64,000 nucleotides of DNA from an uncultured Dorea sp. (GTDB lineage Bacteria > Bacillota > Clostridia > Lachnospirales > Lachnospiraceae): contig CAJUFA010000003.1 in the NCBI GenBank assembly GCA_910585725.1, forward strand, positions 115,116-179,115, in the 5' to 3' direction. Below are positions 1 through 8,079 of the stretch, one piece after another (the first letter of the stretch is position 1; each line of letters begins with the position of its first letter). The notes below the pieces were generated by a model that was given only the letters and a program-made list of their open reading frames with translations, was not told where the DNA came from and ran no database searches. The position numbers and the translations under genes are program-made.

Positions 1-415
1 TGGTTCCCTTGATATCCTCCGGGAACATATTATAATACTCAATAATGGAATCCTTTAATTTTTCATTCGTATATTCGAAAAAAAGCAGATTGTACGCCTC
101 AGGATTAGCAAATGCTTCCCGGCTGTAACAGTCCCAGACGCCCATATACGTATCCCATGCCGTCTTCCATCTTCTCTCTCCTTCGTTCAGCCGCAGGATA
201 TAGGTTGTAAGAGTACGAAGTTCCGCATAATACAACAGCTCGGACAGGCTTTCAAAATGCCGGTACAGACTGGCCGAGGAACATCCCATCTCCCGGGCTA
301 TACGCCGTATGGAGACGGCTTCTATTCCCTCCTTCCTGATCAGCTCATGTACCTTCTGTATGTAATCCCGTCTGGAAAATCCCTTGAAATAGGATTCTTT
401 TTTTGTCTCTGCCAA
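1..415 (-). CDS. TetR/AcrR-type transcriptional regulator, C-terminus cut by window edge
   Basis: About 138 codons are visible before the gene runs off the left edge. The start is a UUG at 415 behind GGAGGAAGGGAA; no ATG start fits, so a search restricted to ATG would miss it. The N-terminus shows a TetR-type helix-turn-helix: SIRRIAREMGCSSASLYRHF at about residues 32-51, preceded by the usual helix 1 (RDYIQKVHELIRKEG). The remainder looks like an all-helical ligand domain (YYAELRTLTTYILRL, NLLFFEYTNEKLKDSI). Such proteins are usually repressors of a nearby gene, but the target and ligand are unknown here. The GrdX-like gene starts just upstream and is in the same direction, so the two may be co-transcribed. 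Confidence 0.85.
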   Translation of the reverse strand, partial: MAETKKESYFKGFSRRDYIQKVHELIRKEGIEAVSIRRIAREMGCSSASLYRHFESLSELLYYAELRTLTTYILRLNEGERRWKTAWDTYMGVWDCYSREAFANPEAYNLLFFEYTNEKLKDSIIEYYNMFPEDIKGT

Positions 416-451
416 TTCCCTTCCTCCAAACACTTTCAAAAATGTGATCCG

Positions 452-841
452 TTATCTAATCCGTGGAATCACATTGTCAATCACGGACAAATCTATCGTC
501 TTGAAATCTTCCGCCACCTGTTCTTCGTACTTTTTTGGTGTTGAAGCGATCTTCTGCCACTGACAATAAGTCTCCAGACATTTTTCAATCAAAAGTATGT
601 CCTCCGTATTATCTTCTTTCCTCTTTGGATAGACGATAACCGAACGATAGGGAGTCTGGTTTGGCTTCAGGCTGGATGCCTGCGGGTGAGTCAACAATAC
701 ATGCCTGTCATAGATCAGGTCCCTCACTTTCAAAAGAACTTCCTCATAGGACTGCATGTACAGGACTTTCATAATATCCTTATATTTTTCATATACGCGG
801 TTATTATTTGTAACCAGAATCGCTTCTTCTAACTCCCACAT
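452..841 (-). CDS. GrdX-like protein
   Basis: The 129-residue product resembles GrdX, the small protein of unknown function found in glycine/sarcosine/betaine reductase clusters. The features I recognise are the N-terminal ILVTNNNRVYEKY segment, a VRDLIYDRHVLLTHPQASS stretch and KPNQTPYRSVIVYP. The family is about 120-130 residues, so this copy is full length. The start at 841 has GGAGGAAATACCT in front of it. No selenoprotein or grd reductase gene lies in this window, so it is an orphan copy beside a TetR-type regulator. Function is unknown; the family match is from motif memory only. Confidence 0.7.
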   Translation of the reverse strand: MWELEEAILVTNNNRVYEKYKDIMKVLYMQSYEEVLLKVRDLIYDRHVLLTHPQASSLKPNQTPYRSVIVYPKRKEDNTEDILLIEKCLETYCQWQKIASTPKKYEEQVAEDFKTIDLSVIDNVIPRIR

Positions 842-918
842 AGGTATTTCCTCCGTCTTGTCCGATGATGTTATACGATACTCTCTGTTTCTTATGAATA
901 TACAGTTGAATATGCCTG

Positions 919-1230
919 TTACAGTTCCTTCCAGACTTCAGCGATATCCAGATCACAGGCTATCTCTTCTACGATACGGCTGCTGTTCACTTCACGGAAT
1001 TCCGTGTTATTTTTGTCAAAAGAAACGAAACAGGCAAATAAAAGAATACAAAAAAACAATCGGATACCAAACGTACCTGTCTGGACGGCTGGTTCATCCT
1101 CATATATCTGCCGGTAGGACGATTTGTACCGGGGATGGACCGCCGGTATGCCGCGTCTGTCGAGATATAGTTCCCGAGTCTGTTCCAAAAGCTTGCGTCT
1201 TCTAATCTCTGAATCATTCAAGTTCATCAC
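919..1230 (-). CDS. small single-helix membrane protein of unknown function
   Basis: This 103-residue protein is not one I can assign. It has a charged N-terminus (EIRRRKLLEQTRELYLDRRG), a motif GIPAVHPRYKSSY, then one hydrophobic helix at about residues 55-70 (GIRLFFCILLFACFVSF), followed by an acidic tail. The charge pattern favours a cytoplasmic N-terminus. The start is uncertain: a GAGGTGATG cluster overlaps the GTG/ATG candidates, while an in-frame UUG four codons later would have better spacing. It lies 41 nt downstream of the histidine fusion gene and may be the last cistron of that transcript. An alternative ORF in another frame (987-1217) looks like a shadow. Confidence 0.6.
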   Translation of the reverse strand: MMNLNDSEIRRRKLLEQTRELYLDRRGIPAVHPRYKSSYRQIYEDEPAVQTGTFGIRLFFCILLFACFVSFDKNNTEFREVNSSRIVEEIACDLDIAEVWKEL

Positions 1231-1271
1231 CTCAGGACAATATATGCGGCTCTTCCGTGATCTAGTACACT

Positions 1272-2555
1272 TTACCTGCCGGCAAGTTCCTCGATAATAT
1301 CATCCCATGTAATTCCTTTCAAAACCATCAGTACCATCGCGTGATAAAGAAAATCAGACAGCTCATACTTGATCTCTTCCGGATTAGGATTCTTCGCGGC
1401 GATCACTACTTCCGTCGCTTCCTCCCCTACTTTCTTAAGGATCTTATCGATTCCCTTCTCTAATAAATAATTGGTATAAGATCCTTCCTTCGGGTGCTCT
1501 TTCCGATCTAAGATCGTATGATATACGGACTCAAACACACGAAGCGGATTCGTCTCGTCATAATCATTGCCGGCTAAGTGCTGGAAGAAACAGGTAAGAT
1601 TACCGGTATGGCATGCAGCTCCTACCTGATCTACCTTCGCAAGCAAAGTATCGTTATCGCAGTCAATGGTCAAAGACTTAACATACTGGTAATGTCCGCT
1701 TGTCTCGCCCTTTACCCATAATTGCCGCCTGCTCCGGCTGAAATATGTCATCTTTCCGGTCTTGATCGTATGATCAAAGGCTTCTCGGTTCATATAAGCC
1801 AGCATTAATACTTCCTGCGTCTTATAATGCTGCACAATAACCGGAATCAATCCCTCTTCATTCACCTTGAATTCTGAAAATTCCATCATACTCTCGAAAG
1901 AAGTCATTTTAATCTGCTGTTGTTCGCACTTTTCTTTAAACGACACATAATCCATATCCGGTTCGCTTACGAACTTACCGGATATTCCCCTGACTCCAGG
2001 TGATTTCAGAATTTTAAATAATTCCTGTTCATCCATGGTATCCGTTACAATCACGCACGGAACGTCCGTGATATTCGCAACCGAATTCAGGTCCAGTCTG
2101 TGCATAAAGATAATCTCGCTGCAGCATTTCTGTATCAAATGCTGATGCTTAAACAACGCGTCAAAATCATTCAAAGACACCGCCAGCTTTTCTTTTCCGA
2201 ATCTTTTAACGGCGTCTTCGATCAGCGCCACGTTATCCTGCCGGGAAAAATTCAGGATGGCGCGCTTCGAGCCGGCATAAAGTATCTTCTTAATGTCTTC
2301 CTGACGTTTTATATTTCCCCCCGCCACCATTGGAATCCGGATAACCCGATTCATCCGTTTCATGATATCTATCGCTTCGTCGTGGTCGTTCGCATAAACG
2401 GACAGGTCGAACACTATCAGTTCATCTGCTCCGTTATCGCTGTATTGTTTTGCCAGTTCAACGGCATCCTCTGCGATAACAGTATGATCGTCAAACCATC
2501 TTATCGCCTTTCCCTCTGCAATAAAGATACAGGGAATCAATCTCTTATAACTCAT
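1272..2555 (-). CDS. hisIE: HisF-like domain fused to phosphoribosyl-AMP cyclohydrolase and phosphoribosyl-ATP pyrophosphatase (HisIE)
   Basis: The 427-residue product starts at the ATG at 2555 (gaggagatgaagca in front); a longer reading frame continues upstream but overlaps hisB without a ribosome site. Residues 1 to about 225 follow the HisF/HisA barrel: KRLIPCIFIAEGKAIRW matches HisF strand 1, ELAKQYSDNGADELIVFD strand 2, IPMVAGGNIK strand 3. HisF's catalytic Asp11 is Phe11 here, and the strand-5 Asp130 position reads Asn129 (AVSLN). Residues about 225-330 are HisI, with the metal motif DCDND and GAACHTG. Residues about 340-427 are HisE (KKVGEEATEVVIAAKN). It should carry out steps 2 and 3 of histidine synthesis; the barrel is probably not an active HisF. 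It is the last his gene, 13 nt after hisB. Confidence 0.9.
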   Translation of the reverse strand: MSYKRLIPCIFIAEGKAIRWFDDHTVIAEDAVELAKQYSDNGADELIVFDLSVYANDHDEAIDIMKRMNRVIRIPMVAGGNIKRQEDIKKILYAGSKRAILNFSRQDNVALIEDAVKRFGKEKLAVSLNDFDALFKHQHLIQKCCSEIIFMHRLDLNSVANITDVPCVIVTDTMDEQELFKILKSPGVRGISGKFVSEPDMDYVSFKEKCEQQQIKMTSFESMMEFSEFKVNEEGLIPVIVQHYKTQEVLMLAYMNREAFDHTIKTGKMTYFSRSRRQLWVKGETSGHYQYVKSLTIDCDNDTLLAKVDQVGAACHTGNLTCFFQHLAGNDYDETNPLRVFESVYHTILDRKEHPKEGSYTNYLLEKGIDKILKKVGEEATEVVIAAKNPNPEEIKYELSDFLYHAMVLMVLKGITWDDIIEELAGR

Positions 2556-2568
2556 TGCTTCATCTCCT

Positions 2569-3156
2569 CTATAAACTTCCCTTTGTGGTCCATGCTTCTT
2601 GAATCCTTGGTTCTGCCTGAGTAGCCATGTCAAGCGCCTTTCCAAAACTCTTGAATAAAGCTTCCGCCTTATGATGATCGTTCTCCCCGTCAAGAATACG
2701 AAGATGAATGTTCATCATCGCGCCGTATGACACCGCATAGAAGAATTCCCTGACCATCTCCGTATCCAGTCCGCCGAGACGATCCGACGCAAATTTTGAA
2801 TCAAACCTGAGATACGGTCTCCCTGACAGGTCCACCGCGCACAAAGCTAAGGTCTCATCCATCGGAATAATCACATGTCCATACCGTCTTATGCCCGCCT
2901 TATCCCCTGCCGCTTTAAGGATCGCCTGTCCCAGGACGATTCCCGTATCTTCTATGGTGTGATGGCAATCGACTTCGAGATCTCCTCTTGCTTTCACTTC
3001 AAGATCAAAAAGTCCGTGCCTTGCAAATCCGTTCAGCATATGGTCAAAGAATCCGATTCCTGTATCCACAGAAGCCTTCCCGGTTCCGTCCAAATCCAAT
3101 ATTACGGAAATATCCGTTTCCTTTGTCGTTCTGCAGATACTTGCTTTTCTCTCCAT
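2569..3156 (-). CDS. hisB: imidazoleglycerol-phosphate dehydratase
   Basis: The 195-residue enzyme removes water from imidazole glycerol phosphate to give imidazole acetol phosphate in histidine synthesis. Both metal-binding His motifs are present: HHTIEDTGI at about residue 65 and HHKAEALFK at about 160. The length is that of the stand-alone enzyme; there is no histidinol-phosphatase fusion. The start has AGGAGG nine bases upstream. It lies between hisD and the hisIE fusion in one operon. Its substrate comes from HisF/HisH, which are not encoded here. Confidence 0.96.
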   Translation of the reverse strand: MERKASICRTTKETDISVILDLDGTGKASVDTGIGFFDHMLNGFARHGLFDLEVKARGDLEVDCHHTIEDTGIVLGQAILKAAGDKAGIRRYGHVIIPMDETLALCAVDLSGRPYLRFDSKFASDRLGGLDTEMVREFFYAVSYGAMMNIHLRILDGENDHHKAEALFKSFGKALDMATQAEPRIQEAWTTKGSL

Positions 3157-3203
3157 TAGTCCGTACCTCCTGTCATCATATATACATTTTCGTATATTCC
3201 TCT

Positions 3204-4493
3204 TTACTCAAACCGCACCTTGATCGAGTTGGCATGAGCGGTCAGCCCCTCCGCTTTCGCAAACTGCTCGATATCTTCGTGAACCGCTTCCAACGCTTCC
3301 CTGGAATATGCGATAATACTGGACTTCTTAATAAAATCATCCACAGAAAGCGGTGAGAAGAATCTTGCCGTCCCGTTCGTAGGAAGCACGTGGTTCGGTC
3401 CTGCAAAATAGTCTCCCAGAGGTTCGCTGGAATGCTCCCCGATAAAGATCGCTCCCGCGTTACGAATCTTCGTCATTACATCATACGGATTCTTTGTCTG
3501 GATCTCAAGATGTTCCGACGCGATCTCATTCGCGATCTCAATCGCCTCGTCCATCGTATCCGCCACAAGGATATATCCATAATTATCCAGGGACTTCCGG
3601 ATAATCTCGCTTCTTGACAATTCTTCAATGAAGATATCCACCTGCTCCGATACCCTGCGGGCAAGCTCCTCACAGGTGGTAACCAGAATAGCAGACGCCA
3701 GTTCGTCATGTTCTGCCTGAGACAGCAAGTCTGCAGCCACATATCCGGGATTCGCCGTCTCGTCCGCAATCACGAGGATCTCGCTCGGCCCCGCCACAGC
3801 GTCGATACTTACATGCCCGTACACTGCCTTTTTCGCCAGCGCCACATAGATATTCCCTGGTCCTACGATCTTATCCACCTTCGGAATACTCTCCGTACCA
3901 TATGCCAGCGCTCCGACCGCCTGCGCGCCTCCCGCCTTATAGATTGCCGTCGCACCGGCTTCCTTCGCGGCAACCAGAGTGTTCGGGGTTATCTTTCCGT
4001 CTTTTCCCGGCGGAGTCACCATGATGATCTCTTCCACTCCCGCAACCTTCGCAGGCATAATATTCATCAGTACGGAAGAAGGATACGCCGCTTTCCCCCC
4101 CGGCACATAGACGCCCACTCTCTGTAACGGCGTCACCTTCTGCCCGAGAATCGTCCCGTCCGGTTTGCTGTCAAACCAACTGTACTGTTTCTGTTTCTCA
4201 TGGTAAACCTCTATATTATGGAGAGCCCTGCGGATGATCCCGAGTAATTCCGGCCCTGCAAAAGCATACGCCTCCTCAATCTCTTCTTCCGTTACCTTTA
4301 TCGTCTCTGCATTGATCTTCGCCCCGTCAAACTTCTCCGTATAAGCAAAAAGCGCCTGATCTTTCTCCTTTCTCACATGCTCCAGAATCTCTGCAACAGA
4401 TTTCTCATATTCCGGATACTGGTTTGGACTGCGCTTTAGAAGATCCTCCAACAGATTCTGTCTCGTATCATGACTCAAATGCCGTATTCTCAT
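3204..4493 (-). CDS. hisD: histidinol dehydrogenase
   Basis: The 429-residue zinc enzyme oxidises histidinol to histidine in two NAD-dependent steps, the end of the pathway. Typical sequences are visible: YVPGGKAAYPSSVLMN, VDKIVGPGNIYV, DAVAGPSEILVIAD, LSQAEHDE (zinc ligands), SEHLEIQ (catalytic Glu-His) and GPNHVLPT. The length is normal for the family. It is separated from hisG by 18 nt and lies in the middle of the his operon. Confidence 0.97.
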   Translation of the reverse strand: MRIRHLSHDTRQNLLEDLLKRSPNQYPEYEKSVAEILEHVRKEKDQALFAYTEKFDGAKINAETIKVTEEEIEEAYAFAGPELLGIIRRALHNIEVYHEKQKQYSWFDSKPDGTILGQKVTPLQRVGVYVPGGKAAYPSSVLMNIMPAKVAGVEEIIMVTPPGKDGKITPNTLVAAKEAGATAIYKAGGAQAVGALAYGTESIPKVDKIVGPGNIYVALAKKAVYGHVSIDAVAGPSEILVIADETANPGYVAADLLSQAEHDELASAILVTTCEELARRVSEQVDIFIEELSRSEIIRKSLDNYGYILVADTMDEAIEIANEIASEHLEIQTKNPYDVMTKIRNAGAIFIGEHSSEPLGDYFAGPNHVLPTNGTARFFSPLSVDDFIKKSSIIAYSREALEAVHEDIEQFAKAEGLTAHANSIKVRFE

Positions 4494-4511
4494 CGCCTCT
4501 TCATCCTTTCT

Positions 4512-5147
4512 TTACAGCTTCCCCTTCAATTGCGACAACAGGTTCTTTATCCTGCCGTTTTCCATCCGCATACTCACTGGATTTACGATCATCCGTGCGG
4601 ACAGCGGACATACCTCTTCTAATATCTCTAACCCATTCTCCTTCAGAGTCGTTCCTGTCTCCACAATGTCCACAATCACTTCTGAAAGACCAACGATAGG
4701 CGCAAGTTCGATGGAACCGTTCAATTTGATGATTTCTACGGTCTGATGCTTGGTATTGTAGAAATAATCTTTCGTAATATTCGGATACTTCGTAGCGACC
4801 CGTATCAATTCATGATGTTCAAGAAGCGGCGCGGCGTCCTGATACCCGCAGACACACATCTTACATTTGCCGTACCCCAGATCAAGAACCTCATGAACCT
4901 TCCTGCCCTCTTCCAATATCGTATCTTTTCCGACGACTCCGATGTCTGCCGCTCCATATTCCACATAAGTGGGCACGTCGGGACCCTTTGCCAGGAAGAA
5001 ACGCAGTTTCAAAGTCTCGTTGACGAAGATTAATTTGCGTGAATTCTTATCTTTCATCTCCTCGCAGGTAATTCCGACTTTTTCAAATAATTCCAATGTC
5101 TGATCCGCCAGACGCCCCTTTCCAAGGGCAAATGTCAGGTATCTCAT
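4512..5147 (-). CDS. hisG: ATP phosphoribosyltransferase catalytic subunit, short form
   Basis: The 211-residue protein joins PRPP to ATP, the first committed step of histidine synthesis. It begins LTFALGKGRLADQTLELFEK and carries the GADIGVVGKD and IVETGTTLKENGL segments of the catalytic core. The C-terminal histidine-binding domain of long-form HisG is missing. Short forms work with the HisZ subunit, which is encoded immediately upstream, so feedback control would act through HisZ. Confidence 0.97.
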   Translation of the reverse strand: MRYLTFALGKGRLADQTLELFEKVGITCEEMKDKNSRKLIFVNETLKLRFFLAKGPDVPTYVEYGAADIGVVGKDTILEEGRKVHEVLDLGYGKCKMCVCGYQDAAPLLEHHELIRVATKYPNITKDYFYNTKHQTVEIIKLNGSIELAPIVGLSEVIVDIVETGTTLKENGLEILEEVCPLSARMIVNPVSMRMENGRIKNLLSQLKGKL

Positions 5148-5160
5148 CTCTTATGAACTC

Positions 5161-6423
5161 CTATTCTCTACTCGTGCTGTTTACATTCTTCTGCTCGCCG
5201 GTAATCAGATTAATCACATCCACTTCTCCCGTATCACTCAGATAAACCATACTTCCGGCATAATATTCGTTTCCATATGCTATATATGCGTTCAATTCCT
5301 TATCGGCGTCTTTCTGAAGAAGTTCTGTATTCTTTCCTTTTCTTCGAAAATCTCTCGCCAAAGATATCGCTTCCCTTTTTCGCTCCGGGGCATATAGAAC
5401 AATCGTATTCTTCCGCGTATAATCGATGCGGACCTTCTGACGTACCAGCGCGTTCATCAATTCGTCCACCACTATGGCGAACCCAATCGCCGGGGATTCC
5501 TTTCCGAACTTTTCTGTCAGGTGGTCATAGCGTCCTCCCTTGACGATAGCGTCTCCTGTACCGAAGGTATAACATCTGAATATAATTCCGGAGTAGTACC
5601 CATAAGTACCACTCATGCTGAGGTCAAAAGTAATAAGCTTTTCTACTCCATATAACTTCAGCGTATCATAGATCTTCTCCAGACGCCGGACAGCCTTGAC
5701 TCCCTTTGAATTCGGAGCGATATTCTTCGCCTGTGACAGAATCGATACCCCGCCTACCAGGTCGTTAAGAGCAGCAAACGCTTCTTTTGAACTTCTTTTT
5801 ACCTGAATACTGTCCAGGAATTCTTCCACGCCGAAGAAATTACGGTTATTAATCAGCTCCCGAACCCGTTCTTCCGCATCTTCGTCGAGACAGGCGTCCT
5901 CAATCAGACTTTGGAAGAAATCAACGTTTCCTACGCTTAGCTGGAACTCTTTAAGACCGATGGTCAGAAGAGATTCTATCACCAGCGCAAGCATCTCCGC
6001 GTCGGCTTCCACAGTACTGTCTCCCATCAGTTCGGCGCCCATCTGAGTGGTCTCCCGAAGTCTTCCCTGATAATTGGAATGATTGATAAACGTATTTCCC
6101 GTGTAACACAGCCTGACCGGCAATGTCTCGTCTTTAAAAAGCGTCGCCGCAACTCTGGCAATGGAGGGAGTAATATCCGGACGCAATGCCAGCGTGTTAC
6201 CGTCCTTGTCAAAGAATTTATACAGGTCTTTTGACGGAATCGTTCCGATCTCTTTCCGGAACACATCGAAATATTCAAATGTCGGAGGTTGGATATCGTG
6301 ATAACCATAAGTATGAAATATCTTTTTCAGATGCTCTTCCAAAGCCATCTTCTTTCCACATTCTATATTGTATATATCCCGAACTCCTTCCGGAGTATGT
6401 AACACTCTTTTCATAATAATCAT
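5161..6423 (-). CDS. hisZ: ATP phosphoribosyltransferase regulatory subunit HisZ
   Basis: The 420-residue product is a histidyl-tRNA synthetase paralogue without tRNA-charging function. Class II core motifs are visible: LHTPEGVRDIYN near the start, motif 2 around LRPDITPSIARV and CYTGNTF, and GGRYDHLTEKFG near residue 295. It lacks the anticodon-binding tail of HisRS (about 420 residues compared with longer true HisRS proteins can be ambiguous), and its place directly before short-form hisG settles the call. Two starts are possible: ATG 6423, four bases after AAAGGA, or the ATG three codons later. It is the first gene behind the promoter at 6500-6528. Confidence 0.93.
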   Translation of the reverse strand: MIIMKRVLHTPEGVRDIYNIECGKKMALEEHLKKIFHTYGYHDIQPPTFEYFDVFRKEIGTIPSKDLYKFFDKDGNTLALRPDITPSIARVAATLFKDETLPVRLCYTGNTFINHSNYQGRLRETTQMGAELMGDSTVEADAEMLALVIESLLTIGLKEFQLSVGNVDFFQSLIEDACLDEDAEERVRELINNRNFFGVEEFLDSIQVKRSSKEAFAALNDLVGGVSILSQAKNIAPNSKGVKAVRRLEKIYDTLKLYGVEKLITFDLSMSGTYGYYSGIIFRCYTFGTGDAIVKGGRYDHLTEKFGKESPAIGFAIVVDELMNALVRQKVRIDYTRKNTIVLYAPERKREAISLARDFRRKGKNTELLQKDADKELNAYIAYGNEYYAGSMVYLSDTGEVDVINLITGEQKNVNSTSRE

Positions 6424-6470
6424 CCATTCCTTTCGCCTAGATCAGGCACGAACAATCACAAGTTTCACTT

Positions 6471-6480
6471 TAGTATACTA
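6471..6480. promoter_or_regulatory. perfect 10-bp palindrome at the start of the his transcript, possible operator
   Basis: TAGTATACTA lies about 13-22 bases downstream of the predicted start point of the his promoter. The position suits a repressor site. The protein is not known; a TrpR-like histidine repressor of Firmicutes is one possibility. The leader is too short for a T-box. Confidence 0.35.
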
Positions 6481-6499
6481 CCATATTAAACCGTATTGG

Positions 6500-6528
6500 A
6501 TTATAAGCACTTTCCTCTTATTTGTCAA
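6500..6528 (-). promoter_or_regulatory. consensus sigma-A promoter of the his operon
   Basis: Read on the minus strand, TTGACA (6528-6523), a 17-base spacer and TATAAT (6505-6500) form a perfect consensus promoter. Transcription should start near 6493, about 70 bases before hisZ. Confidence 0.85.
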
Positions 6529-6556
6529 GCACAATTATTTTCGATATTATTCAAAG

Positions 6557-7090
6557 CTATTCTCTTAACTCCAGATCGCGGTTCACGGCGTCCAGATAAG
6601 GAACATAGCATCCCCTCATGAATTCCATAAAGAATCTTTTATCCAATTCATCAAAACGAAAACTCTTCCGGCCGCCTTCCTTCGCCCGGTTCCAGAAAAC
6701 AAGCAGTTCTTCCAGACGCATATAATAGAGAACGTTCTTCGCCGAATAATAGATGAGCACAAAAGCAATGCCTCCCTGACGTTCAAAATTCTTCATAAAC
6801 GTAACCTGGTGCTCATGGATATTCTGGAGCGGAAACGTCTCCGCCACACACTCCTTCGCGTCAAAGCAGATAGGAATTCCCTGAACCGCGCCGATATAAT
6901 CAATCGTGCTTCTCTGGTCAAAATAAGCGAGGGTAATATGTCTGTGCTCTTTATCCATCTTAACCGGAGTAATCGGCGTCGGTATCTTCTGGATCAGAGC
7001 AAGCCCTTTCTCCAGATACCATTCGTTGGTCCGATTGACCATCTCTTCTAGTGTCGAACCTCTAAGGCCTCTTGAATTCCATGTTCCCAT
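6557..7090 (-). CDS. recU: Holliday junction resolvase RecU
   Basis: The 177-residue protein is a RecU-type nuclease that cuts four-way junctions during recombination and chromosome segregation. It shows NSRGLRGSTLEEMVNRTNEW near the start, KIPTPITPVK, and the active-site stretch STIDYIGAVQGIPICFDAKE. In Bacillus RecU the last motif reads EAKE; here the first Glu is Asp (DAKE), a conservative change. The start ATG at 7090 follows AAAGGAGACGTC. The gene overlaps the end of the upstream pseudouridine synthase gene by 43 nt, so translation is probably coupled. In Bacillus recU pairs with a penicillin-binding protein gene; that is not so here. Confidence 0.92.
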   Translation of the reverse strand: MGTWNSRGLRGSTLEEMVNRTNEWYLEKGLALIQKIPTPITPVKMDKEHRHITLAYFDQRSTIDYIGAVQGIPICFDAKECVAETFPLQNIHEHQVTFMKNFERQGGIAFVLIYYSAKNVLYYMRLEELLVFWNRAKEGGRKSFRFDELDKRFFMEFMRGCYVPYLDAVNRDLELRE

Positions 7091-8058
7091 GACGTCTCCT
7101 TTATCAGTTTCCAGAATACTGCCGGCGCTTTTGCATAGAAAGACTTCCCGGAAATCTCTGCAAACGGTACATCCATATGCGGAAATACAATCTGATATGC
7201 ATGCAGCATCTGGGTTTCTATCCTGTATCGTCTCTTAAAATCGTCGTTCCAGGCGCGGTCGCCGTACTTGTAATCTCCCAGAAGCGGATGTCCGGCGTAC
7301 GCCAGATGCGCGCGTATCTGATGCGTCTTTCCCGTAATAAGGTGCACTTTCAGAAGCGTCATATCTTCCCGCCACGCAAGCGGTAAGTATTCCGTCTCGA
7401 TGGGGGCGTCTCCTGTTTCTGATATCTTTACGATGTTGTGCTTTATATCTTTCGTCAGAAATCCCCGGATCCTCTCTCGCTGCGTAATCTGTCCTTTTGT
7501 GATGCACAGATAATATTTCTGAAGCGTACGTTCTTTGAGTAGAGACGACGCCGTCTGCGATCCGGCAAGGCTCTTCCCGGCAATAATAAGCCCGCTCGTA
7601 TTACGGTCCAGACGATTGCATACCGAAGGTTTAAAAGTCTTAAGACTTTCCTCCGTAATCTCCCCTTGCGCCAGCAGATACGAAATAACATATTCCACCA
7701 CTGACACGTCCGTCTTCTGTGCTTTCTGCGACAGCATTCCGACAGGTTTATTCAGAAGTATAATATTCCTGTCTTCATATATAATATCCGGCGTCAGATC
7801 CGATGAAAGATTCTCCGGCGCGATCTCAATCCTTTCTTCGGATGAGAATCTTTGTATCGTCTCATCCGACAGGAACAACCGGATTACATCCCCTTCCGCC
7901 AGCTTCTCTCCTCCGGAAGCTTTCTTCCCGTTTAACGTAATATTTTTCTTCCGAAGCATCTTATACAGGAAACTTCCCGGCGCTTCTTTCAGATATTTCC
8001 GAAGGAATTTATCCAGTCTCTGTCCGGCTTCATTCTTTCTGATTATAATCTCTTTCAT
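7048..8058 (-). CDS. RluA-family 23S rRNA pseudouridine synthase
   Basis: The 336-residue enzyme isomerises uridine in large-subunit rRNA. An S4 RNA-binding domain covers about residues 10-75 (RLDKFLRKYLKEAP, LNGKKASGGEKLAEGD). The catalytic domain follows, with NRLDRNTSGLIIAGKS near residue 150; the Asp in RLDR is the catalytic residue. HLITGKTHQIRAHLAYAGHP is the conserved RluA motif III region. The architecture is that of RluC/RluD; the exact target uridine cannot be read from sequence. No strong ribosome site is seen before the ATG. It leads into recU. Confidence 0.93.
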   Translation of the reverse strand: MKEIIIRKNEAGQRLDKFLRKYLKEAPGSFLYKMLRKKNITLNGKKASGGEKLAEGDVIRLFLSDETIQRFSSEERIEIAPENLSSDLTPDIIYEDRNIILLNKPVGMLSQKAQKTDVSVVEYVISYLLAQGEITEESLKTFKPSVCNRLDRNTSGLIIAGKSLAGSQTASSLLKERTLQKYYLCITKGQITQRERIRGFLTKDIKHNIVKISETGDAPIETEYLPLAWREDMTLLKVHLITGKTHQIRAHLAYAGHPLLGDYKYGDRAWNDDFKRRYRIETQMLHAYQIVFPHMDVPFAEISGKSFYAKAPAVFWKLIKETSWEHGIQEALEVRH

Positions 8059-8079
8059 TTTGCACCAATCCGCTTCCCT

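Noticed and set aside
987..1217. Alternative 76-codon frame in the small membrane protein gene
   Set aside because: Its composition is less protein-like, and the other frame has a clean hydrophobic helix and GIPAVHPRYKSSY.
6424..6556. T-box leader for the his operon
   Set aside because: The leader after the predicted start point is about 70 bases with no specifier stem, T-box sequence or terminator.
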